A stretch of 64,000 nt of DNA from JALZKA01 sp963721645 (GCA_963721645.1 CAVRJK010000002.1:62001-126000); one strand, 5' to 3'; positions 9,320 to 17,905 are shown, counted from the first letter of the stretch. The notes: generated by a model from the letters alone, not told the origin. A program made the numbers and translations.

Positions 9320-10339
9320 CTACTCGTCGAGCGCGCGCTCGCGTGACCGTCGGTTGGCGGCCGCAACGACGAAGTAGGCGATTGCGGCGATGATCGCCAG
9401 CGGCAGCAGGACCGCGGCCGATATCAACGCTACTCCCGCGCCCACCTCCAGGACCTTGCCCGCATCGCCGAGCGCGTCGCCAAACGACCAACCGTCGTCC
9501 TCGTCTTCGCTCGTGCCTGCGCCTTCCGAGGTGATCACGATCGTGACCGACGCAAGCCGCGCCCGCTTTTGGACCCCGGACAGCTCCGACTTGGCGTCGG
9601 CGATCTGGCGGTTGACGCCGGCGAGCTGGGCCTGAAGCGCCGCCAGCTCGGCGTCGGTCGTCGCCTCGCGGATGCGGGTCGCCAGGTTGTCGCGGGTGGC
9701 GCGCAGGCCGACAAGGCGGTCCCTGGCGCTCACGTAGACGCGGGTGATGTCCTGCGATTGCTCGGTGCGCGACCTGACGTTCGCCAGCTCGGAAAGCGCG
9801 GCCAGGGTCTCGCCCAGGGTCGAGCTCGGGACCTCCACCTCAAGCGTCGCCCTGGCGGACTCGTCGGTTCCGGTCACCCGCGAGTTGAGGACCACGCCCT
9901 TTGCCCCCTCGACCACGTCAATCACCTGATCGTTCACGTCGGCGACCTCGTCGGCCGGCGCCGCCAGCGTCAGCTGCGCGTCGCGCTCGACCTGGCGCTT
10001 GTCCTGGGCGCGGTTGGCTCCCGAGCGGTCGAGAGCGCCGGAGAGCCCGGAGACGGCCCCGTTCGGTTCGACGAGGGCACTGCGGCTGTCGCGCCCGACC
10101 TCAGAGAGTCCGTACCCCTCCGCTTCCTGAGGGGATGCCGCGTTGCCGAGGGCATCGTCTTCGGCTTCGGTTGCGGGCGATAGCTCGCGCTCCAAGCCGG
10201 TTGCCGCGTCGTCCGCGGTCTCCTGCGCGCTGGTCGCTGCGGCGTCGCCTGCGGCCTGCGTGTCCGCAGTGACCGAGCCGCCGCCATCGTCGTCGCCCAA
10301 GTTGGCGATTTGCGAGAGCGAAACGCCGATGACCACCAC
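9320..10339 (-). CDS. DUF4349 protein, main part (probably frameshifted from its N-terminus)
   Basis: This frame carries a transmembrane segment right at its start, an Ala/Asp-rich linker, then a DUF4349 domain (about residues 120-275 of this frame) with a predicted coiled coil. A second membrane segment near the C-terminus (ALISAAVLLPLAIIAAIAYF) is followed by basic residues. The frame can be read upstream across bases 10340-10385, where it encodes the first half of the first membrane segment. No start is convincing there, and the expected N-terminal domain lies in the neighbouring frame (10101-10688). Removing one base near 10340-10400 fuses the two into a 455-residue protein. It is probably a membrane partner of the ECF sigma factor encoded upstream. 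Confidence 0.75.
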   Translation of the reverse strand: MVVIGVSLSQIANLGDDDGGGSVTADTQAAGDAAATSAQETADDAATGLERELSPATEAEDDALGNAASPQEAEGYGLSEVGRDSRSALVEPNGAVSGLSGALDRSGANRAQDKRQVERDAQLTLAAPADEVADVNDQVIDVVEGAKGVVLNSRVTGTDESARATLEVEVPSSTLGETLAALSELANVRSRTEQSQDITRVYVSARDRLVGLRATRDNLATRIREATTDAELAALQAQLAGVNRQIADAKSELSGVQKRARLASVTIVITSEGAGTSEDEDDGWSFGDALGDAGKVLEVGAGVALISAAVLLPLAIIAAIAYFVVAAANRRSRERALDE

Positions 10340-10688
10340 GACTGCCGCGGTGGCCGCGACCGGTGACCCAGCCGCGCGGATCGCCGGGACGCAAGCGCGA
10401 GAAGAAGCCGCCCGCGTTGGCGCCCGAGCCGCCGCCTGCGGCGCGAGCCCCCGGGCGCTCGCCGCGGGGAAAGCCCGCGGCAGCCCAGGCGTCGAGCTCG
10501 GCGTTGAAGCGGGGCTCTGGCTCGGGGCGTTCAGCGCGCAGGTCGGAGACGAGCGCCTCGATGCCCTCCATGCCGGCGGGGACCTCCTCGCCGCGAAGAG
10601 CGGCGTCCAGGATCGCGAGCTCGCGCTCGACCTCGGCCGGGATGTCGGCCGAGTCGCGGGTCTTGCCCTTCAGGTCATCGAGTCTCAT
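10101..10688 (-). pseudogene. N-terminal fragment of the DUF4349 anti-sigma-like protein
   Basis: The first about 105 residues (start MRLDDLKGK) look like the cytoplasmic N-terminal domain of anti-sigma-like DUF4349 proteins: a short acidic helix region (ELAILDAALRGEEVPAG) followed by LRAERPEPEPRFNAELD. After about base 10380 the frame turns into Arg/Gly-rich sequence with no protein character, while the +1 frame becomes a membrane segment. The real protein therefore continues in the other frame. The start overlaps the sigma-factor stop by 14 bases, the usual arrangement for a sigma/anti-sigma pair. Whether the break is real or a sequencing error cannot be decided here. Confidence 0.6.
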
Positions 10689-11208
10689 CGCAGGCCCTCC
10701 TCAGCTTCTCGATCGTTCGGTGGACACGCATCGCCGCAGCCCTCTCGGAGACCGAGACCACGCTGGCGATCTCGGCGGTCGAGAGGCCGGCGAAGAACTT
10801 GAGTGCGACCAGCTCGCGCTCGCGGGCAGAGAGCTCGTCCATCGCCTGGCGGAGGGTCGCGCGGCGCATCGCCGTCTCGGCCTCCTCCTCGGCAGGAGCC
10901 GTGTCGGCGACGGGCTCGCCGGTCAGCTCGACGTTCCGCTTGCGGCGGCGGAGCTCGTCCAGGGCGGCGTTGCGTGCGATCCCGAAGAGCCATGCGCGCC
11001 TCGAGCCGCGTGCCGGATTGAACGACGAGGACCGCCGATAGGCGCGCTCGAACGCTGCAGCGGTCACGTCCTCGGCGGCCGAACGGTCGCGCAGGAGGCC
11101 CGCGACGTATGCAAAGACGTCGTCGCGCGACGAGCGATAGAGCTCCTCGAACGCGGCTTCCGCGTCGCTCGGCACCGCCTGGGCGGGCGCGGTCAATACG
11201 TCGTTCAT
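10675..11208 (-). CDS. ECF-type RNA polymerase sigma factor
   Basis: A sigma-70 family protein of about 177 residues from the ATG at 11208. Region 2 is recognisable (AFEELYRSSRDDVFAYVAG, then AEDVTAAAFERAYRR) and region 4 has the helix-turn-helix (ELVALKFFAGLSTAEIASVV). There is no C-terminal extension. A longer frame to 11241 exists (GTG ATG pair), but a promoter-like sequence lies inside it. The gene overlaps the DUF4349 partner by 14 bases, so the pair should act as sigma and membrane regulator. The signal sensed is unknown. Confidence 0.88.
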   Translation of the reverse strand: MNDVLTAPAQAVPSDAEAAFEELYRSSRDDVFAYVAGLLRDRSAAEDVTAAAFERAYRRSSSFNPARGSRRAWLFGIARNAALDELRRRKRNVELTGEPVADTAPAEEEAETAMRRATLRQAMDELSARERELVALKFFAGLSTAEIASVVSVSERAAAMRVHRTIEKLRRACDETR

Positions 11209-11240
11209 GTCCCCACTACGGCGCCGGGGGCGTTTCATCA
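11209..11240 (-). promoter_or_regulatory. Possible ECF-type promoter of the sigma-factor gene
   Basis: Reading leftwards, GAAAC (11236-11232) and CGTAGT (11220-11215) resemble the -35 and -10 elements of ECF promoters and end six bases before the ATG at 11208. The spacing of about 11 bases is shorter than the usual 15-17, so this is only a candidate. If used, the transcript would be nearly leaderless and autoregulation by the encoded sigma factor is plausible. Confidence 0.3.
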
Positions 11241-11335
11241 CACGTTGATTTTCCCCAAGAGCCGAAGCGGTTGCGGGTTTCGGCGTTTATCTCGCATCTC
11301 CGCAACCTCGCGGCGCGAGAGACGTGAGCCGCGCT

Positions 11336-11644
11336 CTACGCCGCGTGGCGAAGCGGCGTGGCTTCGGCAGACGCGGGCAGCGGCGTGAGCTCCGAAGCGC
11401 CGTAGGCGCCCGCGCAGGCAGCCTGGATGGCCTCACCGGTGATCGATACCAGGCGCCTCAGCTCCGCCTTGGAGATGACGAGCGGTGGGACGAGTACGAC
11501 CGTGTCGCCGAGCGGCCTGATGATCGCGCCGCGTTCGCGAGCCTCGAGGGTGACCCGGTGCCCGAGGCGAAGCGCGGGGTCATGCTCGCCGAGGTCGATA
11601 CCGGCCATGAAACCCCGGCAACGCACCTCGGCCACCTCGGTCAT
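11336..11644 (-). pseudogene. bioA: C-terminal part of BioA in the shifted frame
   Basis: About 100 residues that match the C-terminal domain of class III aminotransferases: VRCRGFMAGIDL, a polar stretch, RERGAIIRPLGDTVVLVPPL (the usual small-domain Arg and PPL motif) and ISKAELRRLV. It follows directly from the bioA frame to its right once one surplus base near 11650-11656 is removed. On its own it would not be an enzyme. It ends near the 5' side of the divergent sigma-factor region and is the last element of the biotin operon. Confidence 0.8.
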
Positions 11645-12683
11645 TCCGGCGACATCCCGCCAGGAGGTCCGCGAAGAGCCGGATCTTCGGCTGCAGCTTC
11701 AAGAGCGTGCCCTCGTGCTCGAACGCGTCCAGGTTTGCGATCGCGGCCGCGCAGGCGAGCGGGTTGCCCGTGTACGTGTGGCCATGGAAAAACGTCTTGA
11801 ACTCCTCGTGGGCGCCCAGGAAGCCCTCGTAGATCCGCTCGGTGGCCATGGTCGCGGCAAGCGGCATATAGCCTCCCGTGAGCCCCTTGGCGACGCACAT
11901 GAGGTCAGGAGCGACCCGCTCCTGCTCGCACGCGAACATCGTCCCCGTGCGTCCAAACCCCGTCGCCACCTCATCGCAGATGAGGAGCACGTCGTGGGCA
12001 TCGCAGAGCTCGCGAACGCGGCGCAGGAATCCCGGCGGCTGCAACCGGATCCCCGCCGCTCCCTGGACGAGCGGCTCGACGATGACAGCGGCGATCTCTC
12101 CGTCGTGGAAGTCGAGAATGCACTCGAGCTCCGCGGAGTCGCCGGGCGTGACCTGGTGGGCGTCGAACAGGAGGGGGCCGTAGCACTCGTGGAAGAGGTC
12201 GATGCCGCCCACGGACACCGCTCCGATCGTGTCTCCGTGATACGCGTCGCGGAGGCTCACGTATGAGCGGCGCTCGGTTTCGCCCTGTTGCTGGAAGTAC
12301 TGGAAGGCCATCTTGAGCGCGATCTCGGTCGCGGTCGAGCCCGAGTCCGAGTAGAAGACGCGATTGAGCCCCGGGGGAGCGATCTCGACCAGCCGCTCCG
12401 CAAGCTCGGCCGCCAGTGGATGGGTCAGGCCGAGCATGGTGGAGTGGGAGATCCGGTCGAGCTGGTCGCGAACAGCCTTGTCGATGCCGGGGTGGCGGTG
12501 ACCGTGGACGTTGCACCACAGCGAGGAGACTCCGTCGATGTAGCGACGCCCGTCGGCGGCGATCAGGTCGGTGCCTTCGCCGCGTTCGATCACCAGCGCT
12601 TCTTCTGGAGTCCAGCCCTGCTGCTGCGTGAACGGATGCCACACATGGCGCCCGTCGAGGTCTTGGATTCGCCCCTCTCTCAC
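11580..12683 (-). CDS. bioA: Adenosylmethionine-8-amino-7-oxononanoate aminotransferase, frameshifted at its 3' end
   Basis: PLP enzyme that converts KAPA to DAPA with S-adenosylmethionine as amino donor in biotin synthesis. The N-terminal HVWHPFTQQQ and SSLWCNVHGH are BioA signatures. LICDEVATGFGRTG holds the PLP-binding Asp, and CVAKGLTGGYMPLAATM holds the Schiff-base Lys (about residue 268). After about residue 343 the frame leaves the family: DLLAG is followed by an Arg/Gly tail, whereas the +1 frame continues with the true C-terminus. Deleting one base near 11652 gives a 448-residue protein of normal length. The start is GTG at 12683. Confidence 0.85.
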   Translation of the reverse strand: MREGRIQDLDGRHVWHPFTQQQGWTPEEALVIERGEGTDLIAADGRRYIDGVSSLWCNVHGHRHPGIDKAVRDQLDRISHSTMLGLTHPLAAELAERLVEIAPPGLNRVFYSDSGSTATEIALKMAFQYFQQQGETERRSYVSLRDAYHGDTIGAVSVGGIDLFHECYGPLLFDAHQVTPGDSAELECILDFHDGEIAAVIVEPLVQGAAGIRLQPPGFLRRVRELCDAHDVLLICDEVATGFGRTGTMFACEQERVAPDLMCVAKGLTGGYMPLAATMATERIYEGFLGAHEEFKTFFHGHTYTGNPLACAAAIANLDAFEHEGTLLKLQPKIRLFADLLAGCRRNDRGGRGALPGFHGRYRPRRA

Positions 12684-12721
12684 TTGCGAGCGACACTAGA
12701 CCGCGCTGCGGCGGAAACGGC

Positions 12722-13381
12722 CTAGAGCTCGAGCGTCGGCCACCCGGCCGGGTCGGAGAGATCGATCGCAGTCAGGGTGTGAACGCTCACACGCCCAAGG
12801 TCCGCGATCGCTTGGCGATTTGAGATCTCCAGCCGGGCGGGCTCCCGGGGCCACGGCGTGAGCACCGCGCCCGCGACCTCGAGTCCGGCGGCTCGCACCG
12901 CTTCGACAGTGAGAAGGGTGTGGTTGATCGTCCCCAGGCCGGGCGGGCCGACTACGACGACGGGCAGCCCGGCATCGACAGCGAAGTCACGTACGAGATA
13001 GTCGAGCCGCAGGGGAACCAGAAAGCCGCCGACTCCCTCGCAGACCGTGAAGTCGCCGGCCTCGCGGGCGTCGGCGAGACCCTGACGGAGGCGCTCGCGC
13101 TCGATCTCCGAGCCGGCGATCTCGGCGGCCAGGTGGGGCGAGACCGCGGGCCCGAACCGGTAGGGCGACACCTCGTCGTCCGTCTGCTCGGACCCGGCCG
13201 CGAGGCGGAGGTGCTCGTGGTCGGGCAAGACGCCGCCGCCCGGCTCATCGTCGAGACCCGAGACGGCCGGCTTGAACACGGCCACCCGCCGGCCGGCTGC
13301 GGCAGCGGTCCGAGCCAGGACGCCCGCGACAACGGTCTTTCCGACCTCCGTGCCCGTGCCGGTGACGAAGACGCCGTCCAC
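12722..13381 (-). CDS. bioD: Dethiobiotin synthetase
   Basis: A 219-residue ATP-dependent enzyme that closes the ureido ring of dethiobiotin from DAPA and CO2. The P-loop is GTGTEVGKT (residues 8-16), followed by a Lys at FKPAVSG, as expected for the BioD fold. Further family features are VCEGVGGFLVPL, and VVGPPGLGTINHTLLTVEA near the middle. It starts with GTG, 7 bases after the bioF stop, and precedes bioA by 38 bases, so it belongs to the bioBFDA operon. Confidence 0.93.
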   Translation of the reverse strand: MDGVFVTGTGTEVGKTVVAGVLARTAAAAGRRVAVFKPAVSGLDDEPGGGVLPDHEHLRLAAGSEQTDDEVSPYRFGPAVSPHLAAEIAGSEIERERLRQGLADAREAGDFTVCEGVGGFLVPLRLDYLVRDFAVDAGLPVVVVGPPGLGTINHTLLTVEAVRAAGLEVAGAVLTPWPREPARLEISNRQAIADLGRVSVHTLTAIDLSDPAGWPTLEL

Positions 13382-13388
13382 GGCGCGG

Positions 13389-14585
13389 TCAAGCCGCTTG
13401 GCGGACGGAGGCCTCTGAGCCCCGGTCGATCCCGAGCTCTCGCGCGGCCTTGCCGATCACGCGAGCCGCGTTTTGAAGCTCGTCGGCGCGGTGGTTGGCC
13501 ATCACGGTCAAGCGGAGACGCGAGGTGCCCTCCGGCACCGTCGGCGGCCTGATCGCCTGGGCAAAGACGCCGCCGTCGAGCGCGCGCTCGCACAGAGCCA
13601 CGGCGCGCCTGGCGTCGCCGACCATCACGGGAACGATCTGCGTCCTCGACTCGCCGACGTCCAGGTCATAGGAGACGAGCGCGTGACGCATCACGGCGGC
13701 GTTCCGGCGTAGATGCTCGACAACCCCGGGCCGCGCCTCGAGGAGATCGAGCGCGGCCGTCGCCGCGCCGACCGACGGGGGAGGAGGAGCCGTCGAGAAG
13801 ATGAATGGACGGGCGCTGTTGATCAGGAGCTCGCGGATGCGCGAGGAAGTGCAGGCATAAGCGCCGTAGCTGCCGAGCGCCTTGCCAAGCGTGCCGACGA
13901 CGATGTCAACCGCTCCCTCCAGTCCGGCCGCGGCAACCGTTCCCCGCCCGCCGGGGCCGATCGCGCCGGTGCCGTGTGCCTCGTCGACCATGAGCCGCGC
14001 GCCGTGGCTGGCGGCCAGCTCGGCCAGCGCGGGCAGCGGGGCGACATCCCCATCCATCGAAAAGACGCCGTCGGTGACGATCAGCGAGGATCGGCCCGCG
14101 GCCTGCTCGAGCCCCCATGCGAGGTGCTCCACGTCGCGGTGCCGGTAGACGAAGGTCTCCGACTTTGCAAGGCGACAGCCGTCGATGATGCTCGCGTGGT
14201 TGAGCTCGTCGGAGAACACGACGCCACCCTCGCCGGCGAGGGCCGAGACGACGCCCAGGTTGGCCAGGTAGCCCGAGCCGAACAGGAGCGCGGACTCGGT
14301 GCCCTTGAACGAGGCCAGGTTTCGCTCAAGGGTCCGGTGGATCTCCATGTCGCCGGAAATCAGGCGCGAAGCGCCGGCGCCCGCTCCGTAGCGCTCGGCC
14401 GCCTCGGCCGCGGCCCGGCGCACGCGCGGGTGGTCGGCGAGGCCCAGGTAGTTGTTCGAGCAGAGGAGGAGGACCTCGGCGCCGTCGAGCATGACGCGCG
14501 GTCCCTGCGGCCCCTCGATAGTTCGCAGGCTGCGGCGAAGCCCCGCGCGCTCCAGAGAGGCGAGGCTGGCTCCTACGTCGTCCAC
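13389..14585 (-). CDS. bioF: 8-amino-7-oxononanoate synthase
   Basis: A PLP enzyme of the alpha-oxoamine synthase family that condenses pimeloyl-ACP or pimeloyl-CoA with alanine to KAPA. Motifs include LLCSNNYLGLADHPRV near the start, FSDELNHASIIDG, LMVDEAHGTGAIGPGG (PLP-binding Asp) and DIVVGTLGKALGSYGAY, which holds the Schiff-base Lys. I place the start at the GTG at 14585, 11 bases after the bioB stop. An ATG at 14639 would overlap bioB by 44 bases and add a Pro-rich stretch. Final length is 398 residues, normal for BioF. Confidence 0.92.
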   Translation of the reverse strand: MDDVGASLASLERAGLRRSLRTIEGPQGPRVMLDGAEVLLLCSNNYLGLADHPRVRRAAAEAAERYGAGAGASRLISGDMEIHRTLERNLASFKGTESALLFGSGYLANLGVVSALAGEGGVVFSDELNHASIIDGCRLAKSETFVYRHRDVEHLAWGLEQAAGRSSLIVTDGVFSMDGDVAPLPALAELAASHGARLMVDEAHGTGAIGPGGRGTVAAAGLEGAVDIVVGTLGKALGSYGAYACTSSRIRELLINSARPFIFSTAPPPPSVGAATAALDLLEARPGVVEHLRRNAAVMRHALVSYDLDVGESRTQIVPVMVGDARRAVALCERALDGGVFAQAIRPPTVPEGTSRLRLTVMANHRADELQNAARVIGKAARELGIDRGSEASVRQAA

Positions 14586-14595
14586 GGGCGGTTGG

Positions 14596-15825
14596 TCAGT
14601 CGCCCCAGCCGGCGGGTTCGGCCACGGGTTCCGGGGCATCGGAAGGACGCGCCGGATAGTCGGGGACCTTCCCCTTCTTCTTGATCACCCTGAGCTGGGT
14701 GGAAGGATCCCAGAAGTTTGCCTGTGCCTGGCTGTCGATCAACTCGTCGATCACGGTTGCCGGTGTCGAGCCCTCCAGCCAGCCTTCACGGTTGTCGGGC
14801 CTTGGGTTTGCCCCGTTGTCGTCCTGGCGGGCAACGTTCAGGCCCAGCTCGGAGAACATCGCGCGATCGTCCGCGGGCTCGGAGCCGAGCGTGGTCAGGA
14901 AGTTCCCCATCATGACGCCGTTGAGACCCGCCTTGACCGCCAGGGGCTGGAGCTCGCCGAGGTTCTCGACCCGCCCGCCGCAGAGGCGGAAGAGGGCGCC
15001 CGGGATGATGAGCCGGAAGATCGCGACCCACTGGACGACTTCCCAGGGATCCATCAGGTCGCGGTCTCCGAACTTCGTTCCCTCGCGCGGGTTCAGGAGG
15101 TTTATCGGCACCGAGGTCGGGTTGATCTCGGAAAGCTCGAACGCCATCTCGACGCGCTGGCGCCGCGACTCGCCGAGGTTTAAGATGCCCCCGACGCAGC
15201 TCTCGAGGCCGGCCTCCTCGACTGCGTCGATGGTGCGGATCCGACCCTCGTAGCGGACCGTGGTCGAAACCTCGGGGTAATAGGACTTCGCCGACTCGAC
15301 GTTGTGGTGGACGCGCTGGACGCCCGCCTCCTTAAGGGTCTTGGCGCGAGCGGGGGAGACGTGGCCGATCGAGACGCAGCGCTTGAGGTTGGTCTGCGCG
15401 GAGACGAGCTTTGCGCCTTCGACGATCCGCTCGAAGTCACGCTTGGAGAGTCCCTGGCCCTGGGTAACCATGCAGAAGCGGTGAGCGCCGGCAGCTTCCG
15501 CGGCCTTCGCGTGCTCGAGGATCTGGTCGGGCTCCATCATCGCGTGCATCGGAGTGTCGGCTTCCGCGTAGCGCGACTGCGCACAAAAGCCGCAGTCCTC
15601 CGCGCAGCCGCCCGATTTGGCGTTCACGAGCGAACAGAGATCGGTCGAGTCGCCGAAGTTCTCCTGCCGCGCCTCCCAGGCCCTCTCGACGAGGGCCAGG
15701 ATGTCCTCGTGGGATTCGAGCTCCCCGAGCTCGAGAGCCTCTTCGAACGTGATCAGCGGGACCATCTCCAGCGGCAGGCTAGGCACGGGATCGGACGGGA
15801 TGAACTTTCGAGAGCGCCGAGACAC
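14596..15825 (-). CDS. bioB: Biotin synthase (radical SAM)
   Basis: This enzyme inserts sulfur into dethiobiotin. The radical-SAM cluster motif is CAEDCGFCAQS (about residues 75-85), following LVNAKSGG. Downstream features are HHNVESAKSYYPEV, GILNLGES, PINLLNPREGTK and FRLCGGRVENLG, with the Arg that coordinates the 2Fe-2S cluster expected in the last. At 409 residues it is longer than E. coli BioB (346), owing to a polar C-terminal tail of about 50 residues. The GTG start at 15825 directly abuts the stop of the glycosylase gene upstream, so the two are co-translated. Confidence 0.94.
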   Translation of the reverse strand: MSRRSRKFIPSDPVPSLPLEMVPLITFEEALELGELESHEDILALVERAWEARQENFGDSTDLCSLVNAKSGGCAEDCGFCAQSRYAEADTPMHAMMEPDQILEHAKAAEAAGAHRFCMVTQGQGLSKRDFERIVEGAKLVSAQTNLKRCVSIGHVSPARAKTLKEAGVQRVHHNVESAKSYYPEVSTTVRYEGRIRTIDAVEEAGLESCVGGILNLGESRRQRVEMAFELSEINPTSVPINLLNPREGTKFGDRDLMDPWEVVQWVAIFRLIIPGALFRLCGGRVENLGELQPLAVKAGLNGVMMGNFLTTLGSEPADDRAMFSELGLNVARQDDNGANPRPDNREGWLEGSTPATVIDELIDSQAQANFWDPSTQLRVIKKKGKVPDYPARPSDAPEPVAEPAGWGD

Positions 15826-16455
15826 CTAGTCCGGCGTGTTTGAGAGCGATTCCCACAGGTAGAGGCTCGCGAGGGTCCGGTGGGGGCGCCAGGGCGCCGC
15901 AATCCGCTCCATCTCCTCCGGCGTGGGTGGCTCTTCGAGCCCGTACTCGGCGGCCATGCCGTTGCGGATCCCCAGATCGCCTACGGGCAGAACGTCCGGG
16001 CGCTCGAGGTGGAAGATCAGGAACATGTGAGCGGTCCACACACCCAGGCCGCGAACGGCCGTGAGCTCGGCGACGATCTCGTCATCCGAGAGCTCGCCGA
16101 ACCGGTCGAGCTCGAGTTCGCCGCTCAGCGTGCGCGCAGCAAGGTCCTTCATGTACTCGACCTTGCGTCCCGAGAGTCCGGCTTCGCGAAGCTCGATGTC
16201 TTCGGCGTCGAGAAGCTCCTCTGCGGTCGGCATGCGGCCGCCGAAGATCGCGAGCACGCGCTCGAAGATGGTCGCCGCCGCCTTCACAGAGAGTTGCTGT
16301 CCCACGATCGCTCGAAGCAGAGCGCCGTAGGCGTCGCCCTTCGGCCGTCCGCGGCGGCGCTTTTCGATCGACATCGCCCCGATCCGTGCGATCAGGCCGG
16401 CCATCACCTTGTCAGCCGAAGCGAGATGGGCCATCGGGGTCGTCTCGCCGGTCAT
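15826..16455 (-). CDS. DNA-3-methyladenine glycosylase family protein (HhH-GPD)
   Basis: A 209-residue base-excision repair enzyme of the AlkA-like HhH-GPD superfamily. The helix-hairpin-helix is TAVRGLGVWTAHMFLIF (about residues 134-150) and the catalytic Asp follows in VLPVGDLGIRNG. AIVGQQLSVKAA near residue 50 is the usual substrate-pocket region. It lacks the N-terminal domain of E. coli AlkA and the C-terminal 4Fe-4S Cys cluster of MutY/Nth. It heads the biotin operon, with its stop touching the bioB start. A functional link to biotin is not obvious. Confidence 0.88.
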   Translation of the reverse strand: MTGETTPMAHLASADKVMAGLIARIGAMSIEKRRRGRPKGDAYGALLRAIVGQQLSVKAAATIFERVLAIFGGRMPTAEELLDAEDIELREAGLSGRKVEYMKDLAARTLSGELELDRFGELSDDEIVAELTAVRGLGVWTAHMFLIFHLERPDVLPVGDLGIRNGMAAEYGLEEPPTPEEMERIAAPWRPHRTLASLYLWESLSNTPD

Positions 16456-16479
16456 CCCCGGGAGCGTAATGACAGGCGG

Positions 16480-17106
16480 TCAGCGCTCGATGGAGCCGTC
16501 CGGCTCCGTGGGGACCGGCGTCTCAGGAGCGCCGGGGATGGCCTCCTGGCCGAGCTCGGGCGTCTGGGGCACGAAGCCGTCGGGTACGTCGTCCGAGGCG
16601 GAGTCTCCGTTCAGGAGGCCGAGGCCGATCAAGGCGAGTACGGCCGTCACGACCGCGGCGGCGAGGAACTTCGCCCAGTCCGGGGCGAGCGAGAACGAGA
16701 TCAGAGCTTCGTCGATGAAGCTGAGTTCGATCTCGTCTTCGGCCACGACGGCCGCCGTCGCGACCGGCTCGGGGGCGGGGAGCGGGACCAGCACGTGCTC
16801 GGTCCAGATCGTGCCGTCCCACCAGCGCGGCGAGTTGCCGAAGATGTCGCCGTACCACCCCGGCGGTGGCGGCATCGGTGTGATGGGGAGCACGGGGGCC
16901 TGGGGAGGTTGGTGAGTCGCGGCCGCGGGCTGGGCGACCTGCGCCGGAGGGGTCGACGGAGGGGCTACCGATTCAGAGGAGCCGGCCGGCTCACCGTGCG
17001 CGGGTGCCGTGGGCTCCTCGCCGGTCAGCGGCGGTGAGGAGGGTGGCTCGGAAGGCGTGGATCCGTTCCCTGCGATGGGCTGGCTTTCCTCGAGCTCAGC
17101 GACCAT
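16480..17106 (-). CDS. DUF2510-like membrane protein
   Basis: A 208-residue protein with a long Pro/Ala/Ser-rich N-terminal half. It then has a compact module PPGWYGDIFGNSPRWWDG with a following WTEH, resembling the actinobacterial DUF2510 motif (PGWY-x-D...RWWDG..WT). A short acidic helix and one membrane segment (WAKFLAAAVVTAVLALIGLG) come next, then an acidic Pro-rich C-terminal tail. The ATG at 17106 is chosen; it overlaps the end of the enoyl-CoA hydratase gene by 11 bases. The function of DUF2510 is unknown; it often tethers soluble proteins to the membrane face. Confidence 0.75.
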   Translation of the reverse strand: MVAELEESQPIAGNGSTPSEPPSSPPLTGEEPTAPAHGEPAGSSESVAPPSTPPAQVAQPAAATHQPPQAPVLPITPMPPPPGWYGDIFGNSPRWWDGTIWTEHVLVPLPAPEPVATAAVVAEDEIELSFIDEALISFSLAPDWAKFLAAAVVTAVLALIGLGLLNGDSASDDVPDGFVPQTPELGQEAIPGAPETPVPTEPDGSIER

Positions 17107-17905
17107 GCCAGACCGGCTTTCGCTTTTCCGCGAACGCGGTGACTCCTTCGCGGAAGTCCTCGGATGCAAAACATGACTCGCGCAGCTCGACCAGCTCTCG
17201 CTCGGTCTCGTCCGGCAGGGGGCTCTTGCGGGCGAGCGTCTCGATCGAGTACTTGTTGCCCTTCATAGACAGCGGCGCGTTGCCGGCGATCTCGGCGGCG
17301 AGCGCCACCGCCGCGTCGGAGAGCTCCCCGTCCGCGGCGAGCTCACCCACCAGGCCGATCCGAAGGGCCTTGTCTGCGTCGAGGACGCGCCCGGTCAGGA
17401 ACAGGTCTCGGGTGGCGGCGATGCCGACGACGTCGATGAAGCGCTCGAGGCCCGTGTGGCCGTAGATCAAACCGAGCTTTGCCGGCGGCATCCCGAGCTT
17501 CGCGCCTTCGGCGCAGATCCGCAGGTCGCAGCGGACCGCAAGTTCGAGGCCGCCTCCGAGGCAGTGGCCGTTGATCGCGGCGAGGACTGGGAAGGGGTGG
17601 GAGCTGACTGCGTCCATCGCGGCGGCAAACGGATGGGCGACGAGAGCCTCGGCGTCGCGCTCGAAGCTCTCGGCGGGGATCGAGCCGATGTCGTAACCGG
17701 CGGAGAATGCCTTGCCGGTGCCGGTGATGACGACGCAGCGCACGTCGATCCCGCTGTCGAGCTCCGGCAGGACGGCCGCGATGGCGTCCAGAACCTCATG
17801 ATCAAGCGGGTTTCGCTTATCGGGATTGTTCAGCCGAAGACGACCGACGGCCTCGGCGGGAAAGTCCAGAACGAGCTTGCCGGAGGCATACTCCTCGGCA
17901 TTCAT
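17096..17905 (-). CDS. Enoyl-CoA hydratase/isomerase family protein
   Basis: A 269-residue crotonase-fold protein. The first oxyanion-hole segment is GTGKAFSAGYDIGSI (about residues 61-75), and the second is INGHCLGGGLELAVRCDLRI (about 109-128). In the usual catalytic-Glu region the sequence reads MPPAKLGLIYGHTGLERFI, so Glu-type hydratase chemistry is not certain. It could act as a hydratase, isomerase or other crotonase. It is followed 6 bases upstream by a biotin carrier protein gene on the same strand, which suggests one transcript. Confidence 0.88.
   Translation of the reverse strand: MNAEEYASGKLVLDFPAEAVGRLRLNNPDKRNPLDHEVLDAIAAVLPELDSGIDVRCVVITGTGKAFSAGYDIGSIPAESFERDAEALVAHPFAAAMDAVSSHPFPVLAAINGHCLGGGLELAVRCDLRICAEGAKLGMPPAKLGLIYGHTGLERFIDVVGIAATRDLFLTGRVLDADKALRIGLVGELAADGELSDAAVALAAEIAGNAPLSMKGNKYSIETLARKSPLPDETERELVELRESCFASEDFREGVTAFAEKRKPVWHGR

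Noticed and set aside
10363..11388. Long plus-strand open frame opposite the sigma factor and DUF4349 gene
   Set aside because: It is rich in Arg, Ala and Ser with no domain character and lies antisense to clear genes; high G+C makes such frames common.
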